Positions 9,250 through 16,364 of a DNA stretch of 64,000 nt are shown here, piece by piece (the stretch's first letter is position 1; each line of letters starts with the position of its first letter). The notes below the pieces were generated by a model, which did not search any database, was not told where the DNA came from, and worked only from the letters and a program-made list of their open reading frames with translations. The position numbers and the translations under genes are program-made. The DNA lies in contig NZ_QBUC01000013.1 in NCBI RefSeq assembly GCF_003058165.1, positions 34,970 to 98,969 of the forward strand. The letters are read 5' to 3'. This DNA comes from Paenisporosarcina sp. OV554. GTDB lineage: Bacteria; Bacillota; Bacilli; Bacillales_A; Planococcaceae.

Positions 9250-9289
9250 AAACCCCGATGTCAGTTGATAACTGACATTGGGGTTTTTT
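9250..9289 (+). terminator. Terminator after the ABC ATPase gene
   Basis: Arms AACCCCGATGTCAG and CTGACATTGGGGTT with a short loop, followed by T6. Confidence 0.9.
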
Positions 9290-9374
9290 GTGAATCATTT
9301 GAGAGGAAATTCATTTTACAATGTGGCTATTATAAAGGGAATAGTCTGAAAATAAAATGAACAAAAGGAAGTTT

Positions 9375-9704
9375 TTAATATCTACGTCCATAAGGCATGC
9401 GTGTCGGCGGAACAACAACGTTTTGAGTGATTTCTCTGTAATAAGTTCTAGGTACATCGATAATGTGTTGTCTGTTACATGTAATCAAAGGTTGAATATA
9501 AGGAACTTCCCGTTTGACATAAGAGTCCGTATAACGGCACAAAGGTGGGCAGACAATTGGTGGAATACCTGGCTGTGCGATAGGTTGGACAGCAGGGCGC
9601 GCATTAGGTTGAGCAGCAGGATACGCATTGGGTTGAGCAGCAGGATACGCAATAGGTTGATTATTCGAGCATTGACATTTTGAATGTTTCATATGACGAT
9701 ACAT
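9375..9704 (-). CDS. CotD-like spore coat protein with AYPAAQPN repeats
   Basis: 109 residues, small, basic, and rich in Pro, Tyr, Arg and Gln. Residues about 17-45 are a low-complexity stretch with an 8-residue repeat (AYPAAQPN twice, then ARPAVQPI), encoded by a near-exact 24-bp DNA duplication. The C-terminal half (CRYTDSYVKREVPYIQP, then VPRTYYREITQNVVVPP) has the pattern of CotD-like coat proteins. The ATG at 9704 sits 9 bases after GGAGGT. The CotD assignment rests on composition and the C-terminal pattern only, so it may be another inner-coat protein. Confidence 0.6.
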   Translation of the reverse strand: MYRHMKHSKCQCSNNQPIAYPAAQPNAYPAAQPNARPAVQPIAQPGIPPIVCPPLCRYTDSYVKREVPYIQPLITCNRQHIIDVPRTYYREITQNVVVPPTRMPYGRRY

Positions 9705-9907
9705 AATAAATTCACCTCCAGTCTATATCTATTAATAAATGCGGATTAAGAGGGTTTGGAAACGGCTTTTCAAATCATTTATTGCAGATGGGTTTTTGTT
9801 ACCTTACAATAGGGTGTAATTAAAATTAAATGGAAGAAAGGACGAAACGAGTGTAATCATTCCTCTTTATATTTTATGAACTGAATAGAGTGAAGGAGTG
9901 GTATAAC

Positions 9908-11086
9908 ATGAACGATCGTCGTTCTTTTTATTTTCTCTGGGTTAGCCAAATGATAGCAAACGCAGGGGATGTCTTGTACATTGTAGGGCTTATTCAACTT
10001 GTTTATTTATCCAGTGGTTCTGTATTAACACTAACTCTCATTCCGTTGACGATTACGTTTTCCCGTTTGATTGGGAGTTTTTTAACACCGCTCCTTTTGC
10101 ACCGCTTTCCATTGCGTCGAATCTTATTGTTTTCGATGTTTAGTAAAATCGTTGTACTAAGTGCGGTTTTTTTACTTAAAGACGAAGCCATCTTGTGGAT
10201 TCTATTGCTAGTCAGTATCATTGCCTTTTTAGATGGTTGGTCAACTCCAACCAGACAAGCCATGCTTCCTGAATTAGTAGGTAAATCTGCATTGCCACAA
10301 GCCAATAGTTTAGTAGCCATATCCGATAACACTGTGAACTTAGTTAGCTGGCCCCTAGGAGCTTTTTTTGTAGCTCAATTTGATGGTGGGTTGCTTATTT
10401 TAGTAACAATATTTTTGTATATATTAGGATGGTTACTGACATATGGAATTAAGTCCATCGTATTTGTGAGAAAAGAAATACCCCCTTTGAAGGAACAACT
10501 TTCAGGAGGATGGAGGTATAGTTTTTCTAATAAATCCATTCGCAATGTACTTATATTAGATATGTTAACGGCATTTGCAGGTGCCGTATGGATTTCCGCC
10601 ATTTTATATGTGTACGTCGACGAAGTCCTTGATAAAAACGAAGCTTGGTGGGGATACATTAACGCCTTTTATTCAGGTGGATTTATTATTGGTGGTTACT
10701 TATTTGCGAAACTCTTAAAAATTTCTGGTCAACATATGATAATGGTTGGTTGTTTTGTCACGAGTCTTTTAACGGTGTGGTTTATTTACCCTCATGCAGC
10801 AGTTGTGGCTCTAGTTATCTCGCTTTTTCTTGGTATATTTGGTCAAATACAATTGATTGCTCAATTGACTATTTTGCAAACACATACGGAAACCGAACAA
10901 CTGGGCCATGTATTTTCCGTTCAATCTGTTTTAGTAATGGGAGCTTTCGGCATTGCGACGTTTCTTTTTGGTTGGATCGCTGAAACATATGGGATTACGA
11001 GCGCCTTTTATTTGTCGGCTTTAATAATGTTAGGAACTGGATTTTTTACGATAATACAGAAAAAAACATTAATATATTCAAAATAA
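9908..11086 (+). CDS. MFS transporter, probable drug or metabolite exporter
   Basis: 392 residues with about 12 membrane helices. Between helices 2 and 3 the protein shows LLHRFPLRRILLFSM, the place of the MFS loop motif, and WSTPTRQAMLPELVG near residue 116 is typical of the MefA/enterobactin-exporter-like branch. Such proteins usually export macrolides, siderophores or other small molecules by proton antiport; the substrate here cannot be told. The ATG at 9908 follows GAAGGAG at good distance, so I prefer it to the GTG at 9890. It ends before a terminator and is transcribed alone. Confidence 0.8.
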   Translation: MNDRRSFYFLWVSQMIANAGDVLYIVGLIQLVYLSSGSVLTLTLIPLTITFSRLIGSFLTPLLLHRFPLRRILLFSMFSKIVVLSAVFLLKDEAILWILLLVSIIAFLDGWSTPTRQAMLPELVGKSALPQANSLVAISDNTVNLVSWPLGAFFVAQFDGGLLILVTIFLYILGWLLTYGIKSIVFVRKEIPPLKEQLSGGWRYSFSNKSIRNVLILDMLTAFAGAVWISAILYVYVDEVLDKNEAWWGYINAFYSGGFIIGGYLFAKLLKISGQHMIMVGCFVTSLLTVWFIYPHAAVVALVISLFLGIFGQIQLIAQLTILQTHTETEQLGHVFSVQSVLVMGAFGIATFLFGWIAETYGITSAFYLSALIMLGTGFFTIIQKKTLIYSK

Positions 11087-11098
11087 TTAACATGCTAA

Positions 11099-11131
11099 AG
11101 GACTTGAGGTGTCTCACTCAAGTCTTTTTTT
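11099..11131 (+). terminator. Terminator after the MFS gene
   Basis: Arms GACTTGAG and CTCAAGTC with a short loop, followed by T7, beginning 13 bases after the stop codon. Confidence 0.85.
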
Positions 11132-11144
11132 ATTATAGATTGGA

Positions 11145-11249
11145 TTTCCGACCATTCAACTTAGGTTTCCGACCACTTATCATGAGTTTTCAACCATTCG
11201 CTTGGAGAAGGACACCATTCCTCTTGAGAAAGACAACATTTTCTATGCA
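11145..11249 (+). repeat. Tandem 21-bp repeat array, five units
   Basis: Units start at 11145, 11166, 11187, 11208 and 11229, all 21 bp apart, and degrade to the right: TTTCCGACCATTC, TTTCCGACCACTT, TTTTCAACCATTC, AAGGACACCATTC, AAAGACAACATTT. The first core is the reverse complement of the unit GAATGGTCGGAAA at 45.4 kb, so the two arrays belong to one family on opposite strands. It separates the MFS terminator from the broken sigma gene. Confidence 0.88.
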
Positions 11250-11342
11250 AAGTTTCAAACATATAAAAAAAACTAGAATTAGCACATTCAAATGTTTCGT
11301 TAAATTTTTGTCGGGTAACTTGAGGAAGAGGAGTGTGACAAG

Positions 11343-11728
11343 ATGACTACAGATGAGCGTTTGATTATCAGACTGTGTAACCAGGAACAACAGTCTTTGG
11401 TGGAGTTATATGACCGCTACTATTTGCTTTTGTGGAAATTTCGTACCGAACTGTTGCTGATAATGCTATCTGTGAGGAAATCTTACGACAAGTCTTCCAA
11501 GACGTATGGGCAAGACCTAATGACTTTAATAATGAAAAAAATTATCTCTTCTCTCTTAATCGAATGTTGTCAAACAAAAATCAACTTAATATCGTTACAA
11601 AAGTCGTCTTAGTAATTGAGAAAATTTGTAATATCGATTCTCCGTATGATCTCCCAAGTCCATACCTCACATCTGAAGCACGTAAAACTTCTTTTCGAAG
11701 TCAAATATATTGTCACATTTCAGCATAA
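11343..11728 (+). pseudogene. Broken ECF-type sigma factor gene (region 2 only)
   Basis: The first frame gives TTDERLIIRLCNQEQQSLVELYDRYYLLLWKF, a normal start of an ECF sigma factor. After a one-base loss in a T-run near 11440 the next frame continues SYRTVADNAICEEILRQVFQDVW and ARPNDFN, which is sigma region 2. The later part does not resemble the region 4 helix-turn-helix, and the frame ends at 11728. So the gene lacks the minus-35 recognition domain and is frameshifted. A good ribosome site (GAGGAAGAGGAG) remains. No anti-sigma gene follows. The product as it stands could not act as a sigma factor. Confidence 0.72.
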
Positions 11729-11731
11729 AAA

Positions 11732-11747
11732 TGTTTCACGTGGCACA
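11732..11747. other. Degenerate parS-like palindrome
   Basis: TGTTTCACGTGGCACA matches the Bacillus parS consensus TGTTTCACGTGAAACA at 14 of 16 positions. It also lies inside an AAAATGT/ACATTTT inverted repeat, so an operator or weak hairpin is an alternative. Confidence 0.4.
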
Positions 11748-11817
11748 TTTTGTCGGAAAGCATTGAATCCTACTCTTATATAGTGGAAGATAAGTTTAAA
11801 TAGAAGGAGGTTTCAAT

Positions 11818-12337
11818 TTGAAAAAATCGGGACGCTGCTTACTACATAGACCATTTAAACATGGAACCACACCCAGAAGGTGGACACTTTACACGCAGTT
11901 TTTATTCGGAAGAAAAAATGAATACTTCAGAGAATAAAATCAGAAACCTCTATACGACAATCTACTTTTGTTTAAAGAGTGAAGAGGTTTCTCATTTACA
12001 CCGGCTACAATCAGATGAATTGTGGTTTTTTCATGATGGGAGTTCATTGACTGTTCATGTGATTCATCCTAATGGGGAGTATAAGGCACATCAATTAGGG
12101 TTGAATTTCGAAAAAGGGGAATCACCACAAGTACTTGTTCCAAAAGGAGCTATTTTCGGGACGTCAGTTGATCAAGAAGGGTCATTTTTACTTGTAGGAT
12201 GTATGGTTTCCCCAGGATTTGATTTCGAAGACTTCGAATTGTTTACACAAGAGGAACTGGTAAAATCATATCCTCAACATAAAGAAATGATTGGGAAAAT
12301 GGCTTATCAAAAAATAGTGGGAGAAACTCACCTATGA
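11818..12337 (+). CDS. DUF985 (cupin_5) family protein, 5' end frameshifted
   Basis: The frame gives a cupin of the DUF985/YML079w type: MEPHPEGGHFTRSFYSEE at the ATG 11861, then HRLQSDELWFFHDG and a C-terminal SPGFDFEDFELF. Family members begin about 14 residues earlier. Here the missing part is readable (DAAYYIDHLN) just upstream in the same frame, but the natural TTG start at 11818, 6 bases after GAAGGAGG, is out of frame by one base in an A6 run. Either a homopolymer error or a real mutation disrupts the start; translation from 11861 would lack a ribosome site. Function of the family is unknown. The stop overlaps the next start by four bases. Confidence 0.72.
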
Positions 12338-13176
12338 CGATTACCTATCGTTTTTATGAGGGACCTGAAGACTTACAAAGTCAAATCAACTTCTGGATTA
12401 CAGCCACCAAAAAACTTCCTTTTGCTTGGAAGCCAACATTGTCACCAAATCAATTTATTGAACAGCAACAATTTCACCCGAAGTCCAGATGCTTTGCTTT
12501 TGACGGTGATCAACTCATCGGTTATATGAGCTTCACGGGGAGTAGTGAGTTCGTGTCATTAGGTTATCCGTGGGTTATATCAGGATATGAAGGTAAGGTT
12601 CAAGATGAACTTTACAATCGGATCTATGGTTTCGCTGTAAGCGAAACATTTGGAGCAAAGATGTTTGCCCAGCGATTTGACTGGACACAACAAATTGAGT
12701 ATTTCTTATCAAAAGGATTTACTGTTACAAGACGTTCAGCTTTACTTGCAAGCAGTCTTGGCAAAAAGGTTAAAACGCATGATGTAGAAGTAGAAGAAGG
12801 TTTTGATTTTGACGTCTGGAAGACAAATGTGAAAAAATATGATGATACATCTGATGAACAATTTGCCATGATGCGTGAATACTACGGTTCAGTTGATTTC
12901 GATTTCTCTATAGCATTTGCTGGCGGAGGGTATGTCGGAGTGACGATTCGACAAGATACAGGATATGCTGAAATACTAGCTGTAGCTTGTCATCCAAACG
13001 CACAGAACTTTTCTAATATGGTTGAGATAGTCATTGGAGAATGTAAAAAAAGAGACGTAAAATTAGTCAGTATTGCCTCATTACATGTACCTCTAAAAGA
13101 TTCATTAGAGAGACTAGGTTTTACCGAGCAAACTGAAGATGTCATGATGATGAAAAAAAGCGATCCTACTGAGTAG
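12334..13176 (+). CDS. GNAT-family acetyltransferase-like protein
   Basis: 280 residues. The N-terminal half has a GNAT-like core (CFAFDGDQLIGYMSFTG near 52) and the C-terminal half looks like a second one (YAEILAVACHPNAQNFSNMV, then SIASLHVPLKDSLERLGF near 255), as in tandem GNAT proteins. The acetyl-CoA loop is not canonical in either half, so catalytic activity is uncertain and the substrate unknown. It is translationally coupled to the DUF985 gene through an ATGA overlap. An inverted repeat at its 3' end (GCGATCCTAC/GTAGGTTCGC) may act as a terminator. Confidence 0.6.
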   Translation: MTITYRFYEGPEDLQSQINFWITATKKLPFAWKPTLSPNQFIEQQQFHPKSRCFAFDGDQLIGYMSFTGSSEFVSLGYPWVISGYEGKVQDELYNRIYGFAVSETFGAKMFAQRFDWTQQIEYFLSKGFTVTRRSALLASSLGKKVKTHDVEVEEGFDFDVWKTNVKKYDDTSDEQFAMMREYYGSVDFDFSIAFAGGGYVGVTIRQDTGYAEILAVACHPNAQNFSNMVEIVIGECKKRDVKLVSIASLHVPLKDSLERLGFTEQTEDVMMMKKSDPTE

Positions 13177-13340
13177 GTTCGCTTCTTAGGTTGTTTTCGG
13201 CAAAGTTAAACAGAAAGTGGAGCCATCTTTGCGTTATACAATAAAATGGGTGGGAAAATTTCCGAATGGTTGGTATATGAAGCGGAGTGAAAATTTTTTT
13301 CTGATTGCGCTTACGGGTCAGGTTAATTTGACATAACAAT

Positions 13341-13380
13341 GAAAATAGGGACCCTAACAAGTTAGGTTTGTAGTCCCTTA
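13341..13380 (-). terminator. Terminator for the minus-strand DUF6904-like gene
   Basis: Arms AGGGAC and GTCCCT enclose a second pairing CCTAAC/GTTAGG; read on the minus strand, TTTTC follows. It lies 40 bases beyond the stop codon. Confidence 0.6.
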
Positions 13381-13421
13381 TCGTTTGTTTTTATATGTTT
13401 GTACTCTTGAGGCGCTTTTTA

Positions 13422-13918
13422 TTACCATTCAATTTCTTTAGGATTGTCCTTTGTAATCGATAAATCATGAATGTCACTTTTCGTTTCATTGGCAGATTTG
13501 AGGACTTGATTTCGAAATAGATAGTAGACTTTGTCTTGAATGGCTAGTGTTAATGCAATCATTCCTAGACTTTTTTCAAGTTGTTCTTTCGTCGCGTTAA
13601 TATGATTTAAATTAAGAACATCAATAAATTGAATAGCATACTCTTGGACATTCGTTTTGTTTTCACTCAATAAATTCATTAATTGATCATGGTGTTCTAT
13701 TGACATGAAATCTGACATGACGGTTCGCTTTCGAGGCATTCTTAATTTCAGAAAGGACGCTTAGTATTCGTTTACGCGAACCTTCCCAGTCATAATACTT
13801 ATTTTCATCGCCAGTGATTGTATAAATAAAAATAGCATGGTTAATTTCATCTAAATCCCAAAAGTCTCCACTAATTAGCGCGCCTGTAAAAATTTTCAGT
13901 ATGAGTAATTGATAACAT
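13422..13918 (-). pseudogene. Decayed DUF6904-like gene
   Basis: On the minus strand the ATG at 13918, 8 bases from GGAG, gives MLSITHTENF, then after one extra T in a T5 run the next frame continues TGALISGDFWDLDEINHAIF, IYTITGDENKYYDWEG and SRKRILSVLSEIKNASKANR. That is a plausible N-terminal half of a DUF6904 protein. A different frame then encodes 105 residues ending in KEIEW that look like the C-terminal half. The middle (perhaps 50 residues) appears lost. The family name is from memory and tentative; that the two parts belong together is inference from order and spacing. Function unknown. Confidence 0.5.
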
Positions 13919-13937
13919 GTTATCGTCTCCTAATACT

Positions 13938-14645
13938 CTATTTCCTTTTTGGCGTATAGTTAAGCTTTTTAAATAATACGTCTAACTCAGATTTAGATAA
14001 ATCACGCCATTCTCCGACAGGTAAGCCATCAACTTGAATATTCATAATACGAACTCGTTGCAAGCTCTTAATTTCATAACCAAGTGCAGAACACATGCGG
14101 CGTATTTGACGATTTAATCCTTGCGTTAAGGTGATTTTAAAGATATGAGTTGAGAGTTGCTCTACCTTACAAGGTAACGTCTTCGTATCTAAAATTTCTA
14201 CACCTTCGGACATGTCTTTAATAAAATCTTCTGTAATTGGTTGGTTTACTTTAACGATATATTCCTTTTCATGCTCATTTTCAGCTCGCAAAATTTCATT
14301 CACAATATCCCCATCATTTGTTAATAAAATAAGCCCGTGAGAGTCTTTATCTAATCGACCAATATGGAAAATGCGGAGTGGATGATTAATGTAATCCACA
14401 ATATTTCCTTTTATATGACGTTCAGTTGTACTCGTTATTCCAACTGGTTTGTTGAGAGCGATATAAACATATGGATCTTCATGTTTTACCGGGTTTCCAT
14501 CCGCACGCACATCGTCACCAGGTGCTACTTTACTTCCTAGTTCTGCTTTTACTCCGTTAATTGTAATCCGTCCATCTTCAATCCATTTATCAGCACCGCG
14601 TCTTGAGACAATGCCAGCTTCACTTAGAAATTTATTAATACGCAT
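13938..14645 (-). CDS. rluF: 23S rRNA pseudouridine synthase RluF
   Basis: 235 residues: an S4 RNA-binding domain (1-48, MRINKFLSEAGIVSRRGADK) and an RsuA-type pseudouridine synthase domain with the active-site block GRLDKDSHGLILLTNDG (96-112, catalytic D99) and the GLNRQIRRMCSALGYE block near 180. This combination matches the RluF branch, which isomerises U2604 of 23S rRNA. I chose the ATG at 14645, after AGGTGATG, because it begins the S4 domain; a longer upstream frame adds unrelated residues. Minus strand, divergent from fnr. Confidence 0.88.
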   Translation of the reverse strand: MRINKFLSEAGIVSRRGADKWIEDGRITINGVKAELGSKVAPGDDVRADGNPVKHEDPYVYIALNKPVGITSTTERHIKGNIVDYINHPLRIFHIGRLDKDSHGLILLTNDGDIVNEILRAENEHEKEYIVKVNQPITEDFIKDMSEGVEILDTKTLPCKVEQLSTHIFKITLTQGLNRQIRRMCSALGYEIKSLQRVRIMNIQVDGLPVGEWRDLSKSELDVLFKKLNYTPKRK

Positions 14646-14733
14646 ATCATCACCTGCTTTATTTAATACCTCTATTATAACGCAAAATGCGTGGTGATAA
14701 GTATTTGAAGGAGTTCGCAACATCAATGCAGTC

Positions 14734-14757
14734 TAAGATTAAATTATGTTAATCTTA
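14734..14757. promoter_or_regulatory. Inverted repeat in the rluF-fnr intergenic region
   Basis: TAAGATTAA and TTAATCTTA form a perfect 9-bp inverted repeat with a 6-bp spacer. It ends one base before a perfect minus-10 hexamer TATAAT (14759-14764) aimed at fnr, while no minus-35 element is recognisable. That geometry suggests an operator at the fnr promoter (inference). Confidence 0.45.
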
Positions 14758-14802
14758 CTATAATAATCATTCGGACATCCATGAAGAAAAGGAGGGAACG
14801 AA

Positions 14803-15495
14803 ATGAGCAATATAAATGAATTGTCATCTGATTTGAAGGAATTGCTAACGATTCAACATACGATAAAAGAATACGAGAAAAATGCTTACTTGTTTAGAGA
14901 AGGAGATACAATCAAAGGTATTTATCTTGTACAGTCTGGCAAAGTTCAAATTGGTAAAGTAACGCCAGATGGCAGGGAACTAACGCTTCGGATTTGTGGT
15001 CCGCATCAGCTCGTGGGAGAAATTACTCTTTTTTCACCGACCGCAAAATACATGTTGGATGCCAAAGCACTTGAAACAGTACAATGCGTCAAAATCACCG
15101 CTGAAGCAATAGAAGATGCACTCCCTTATAAACCAGAGTTAGCGATTACCTTGATGAAATGGATGGGGCTCAATCACCAGAAAACACAAACTCGATTCCG
15201 TGACCTCCTTTTGCATGGGAAAAGAGGAGCACTGTATTCTACGCTAATTCGAATGTCCAATAGTTATGGAGTTGAGCATGCAAATGGCATTCTCATCGAT
15301 CAATTATTCACGAATCAAGAGCTCGCAAACTTTTGTGGTATGGCTAGGGAAGTAGTCAACCGTTTGCTAGGTGAATTAAAAAAAGAAGGCCATATTTCTA
15401 TGTGGGAAGGCAAAATCATCATTCATGATTTAGCTCACTTAAAGAATGAAATAAAATGCGAAGACTGCCCGATAGCCTTTTGTAGAATTGACTGA
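14803..15495 (+). CDS. fnr: Fnr, anaerobic Crp/Fnr-family regulator with C-terminal Fe-S cysteines
   Basis: 230 residues: a cyclic-nucleotide-binding-like barrel (20-115), dimer helix, and a winged helix-turn-helix (about 170-205, LFTNQELANFCGMAREVVNR). The C-terminus carries CEDCPIAFC, a C-x2-C-x4-C set (219, 222, 227) three residues from the end, exactly the arrangement of B. subtilis Fnr, whose three cysteines plus one aspartate hold a [4Fe-4S] cluster. D134 in RFRDLL is the likely fourth ligand. The cluster is destroyed by oxygen, so the protein should bind DNA only without it. A perfect Fnr-type box follows at 15678 before the ba3 oxidase genes. Confidence 0.85.
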   Translation: MSNINELSSDLKELLTIQHTIKEYEKNAYLFREGDTIKGIYLVQSGKVQIGKVTPDGRELTLRICGPHQLVGEITLFSPTAKYMLDAKALETVQCVKITAEAIEDALPYKPELAITLMKWMGLNHQKTQTRFRDLLLHGKRGALYSTLIRMSNSYGVEHANGILIDQLFTNQELANFCGMAREVVNRLLGELKKEGHISMWEGKIIIHDLAHLKNEIKCEDCPIAFCRID

Positions 15496-15501
15496 TTAAA
15501 T

Positions 15502-15531
15502 GGTTACCCATTAATAGGGTGGCCTTTTTTT
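15502..15531 (+). terminator. Terminator after fnr
   Basis: Arms GGTTACCC and GGGTGGCC (G-T pairs allowed) are followed by T7. Confidence 0.75.
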
Positions 15532-15534
15532 GTG

Positions 15535-15625
15535 GGAAAAATCAGGTGAAACCAAATGGACACGGTTGTGTGGAATATCCGGGTGACAAAGCTGAATAAA
15601 TCCAGAGCGTAGCTGAAAGAAAAGC
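15535..15625 (+). repeat. Possible weak 21-bp-type repeat array
   Basis: Anchors TGAAAC, TGGAAT, TGAATA and TGAAAG recur at spacings of 24, 22 and 21 bases between the fnr terminator and the ba3 promoter region. The similarity is low; I list it because it occupies the same kind of place as the clear arrays. Confidence 0.3.
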
Positions 15626-15677
15626 AAATATATATTTATCGACAAATAGGTGAATTCTTTGTTAATAAATCTCCAAG

Positions 15678-15693
15678 TGTGATAAAAGTCACA
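15678..15693. promoter_or_regulatory. Fnr-box palindrome upstream of the ba3 oxidase operon
   Basis: TGTGA-N6-TCACA is a perfect palindrome of the Crp/Fnr type used by Bacillus Fnr. It is 79 bases before the first oxidase reading frame. A TACGCT at 15715-15720 is placed where a class II promoter (site centred near -41.5) would have its minus-10 element. Confidence 0.75.
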
Positions 15694-15756
15694 GTGTTTA
15701 ACAGGAGAATGCATTACGCTGAACGTAACCTAATTACATTTAAGGAGTGAGAATAA

Positions 15757-15879
15757 GTGAGCAAACCAAAACACAATCCAGAAGTAAATTTAAAAGGAAC
15801 ATTGGTTAGTGTTTTTATCGTTGGAATTCTTATCATCGTCATGTGGTTAGCTGTTTATTTAATGTACGTAGCAAGATAA
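15757..15879 (+). CDS. Cytochrome ba3 oxidase small subunit IIa
   Basis: A 40-residue frame starting GTG after TAAGGAGTG. It has a polar N-terminus (SKPKHNPEVNLKGTL) and one membrane helix (VSVFIVGILIIVMWLAVYLM). This is the size and layout of subunit IIa of ba3-type (B-family) heme-copper oxidases, where the helix replaces the first helix lacking from subunit II. It ends 15 bases before the subunit II gene and is the first gene of the operon. Confidence 0.85.
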   Translation: MSKPKHNPEVNLKGTLVSVFIVGILIIVMWLAVYLMYVAR

Positions 15880-15894
15880 AAGGAGAGGATTACA

Positions 15895-16362
15895 ATGCAT
15901 TTACATAAATACGAAAAAATTTGGCTCATATTTGGACTCGTTTCACTAGTTGTATTTTTAAGTATCGTAGGAGTTAGTGCATTTTCTCATGGTCATACAC
16001 CGGCTGGGGGAATGACGACAATTGATCCGAAGAAAGTAAATGAAACCGCGCCGTTTGACAAGCCAGGCGTCACCCAAATAAATGATGACACTTACCAAGT
16101 GGCAATTGTAGCAATGGCGTTTGGTTACACTGCACCAGATTTAAAAGTTCCGGTTGGAAAAGAAATCATTTTTAAACTAACAAGTACAGATGTCGTTCAT
16201 AGTTTTACAATTGATAACACAAAAGTCAACATGATGGTCGTCCCTGGTCAAATTACAACTAAGTCATACACATTCGACAAACCCGGAAAGTATTTAATTC
16301 TTTGTAATGAATATTGCGGATCTGGCCACCACTTAATGTCTACAGAAATTGAGGTGTACTAG
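15895..16362 (+). CDS. cbaB: Cytochrome ba3 oxidase subunit II (CuA)
   Basis: 155 residues: one N-terminal membrane helix (10-30) and a cupredoxin domain outside the membrane. The CuA ligands are complete: DVVHSF (His near 102), then CNEYCGSGHHLM at the C-terminus giving two cysteines, a histidine and a methionine. This domain takes electrons from a small cytochrome c and passes them to subunit I. Length is that of the short ba3-type subunit II rather than caa3. It is followed two bases later by subunit I, consistent with tight coupling. Confidence 0.92.
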   Translation: MHLHKYEKIWLIFGLVSLVVFLSIVGVSAFSHGHTPAGGMTTIDPKKVNETAPFDKPGVTQINDDTYQVAIVAMAFGYTAPDLKVPVGKEIIFKLTSTDVVHSFTIDNTKVNMMVVPGQITTKSYTFDKPGKYLILCNEYCGSGHHLMSTEIEVY

Positions 16363-16364
16363 TC

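Noticed and set aside
9357..9683. Plus-strand protein opposite the CotD-like gene
   Set aside because: Repeats and stop-free length are inherited from the minus-strand gene, which has the ribosome site and the coat-protein pattern.
11092..11346. Open frame with a seven-residue FRPF-type repeat
   Set aside because: It is produced by the 21-bp array (21 bp equals seven codons), starts inside a terminator and has no ribosome site. The same applies to the minus frame 45371-45649 and the minus frame 21871-22101.
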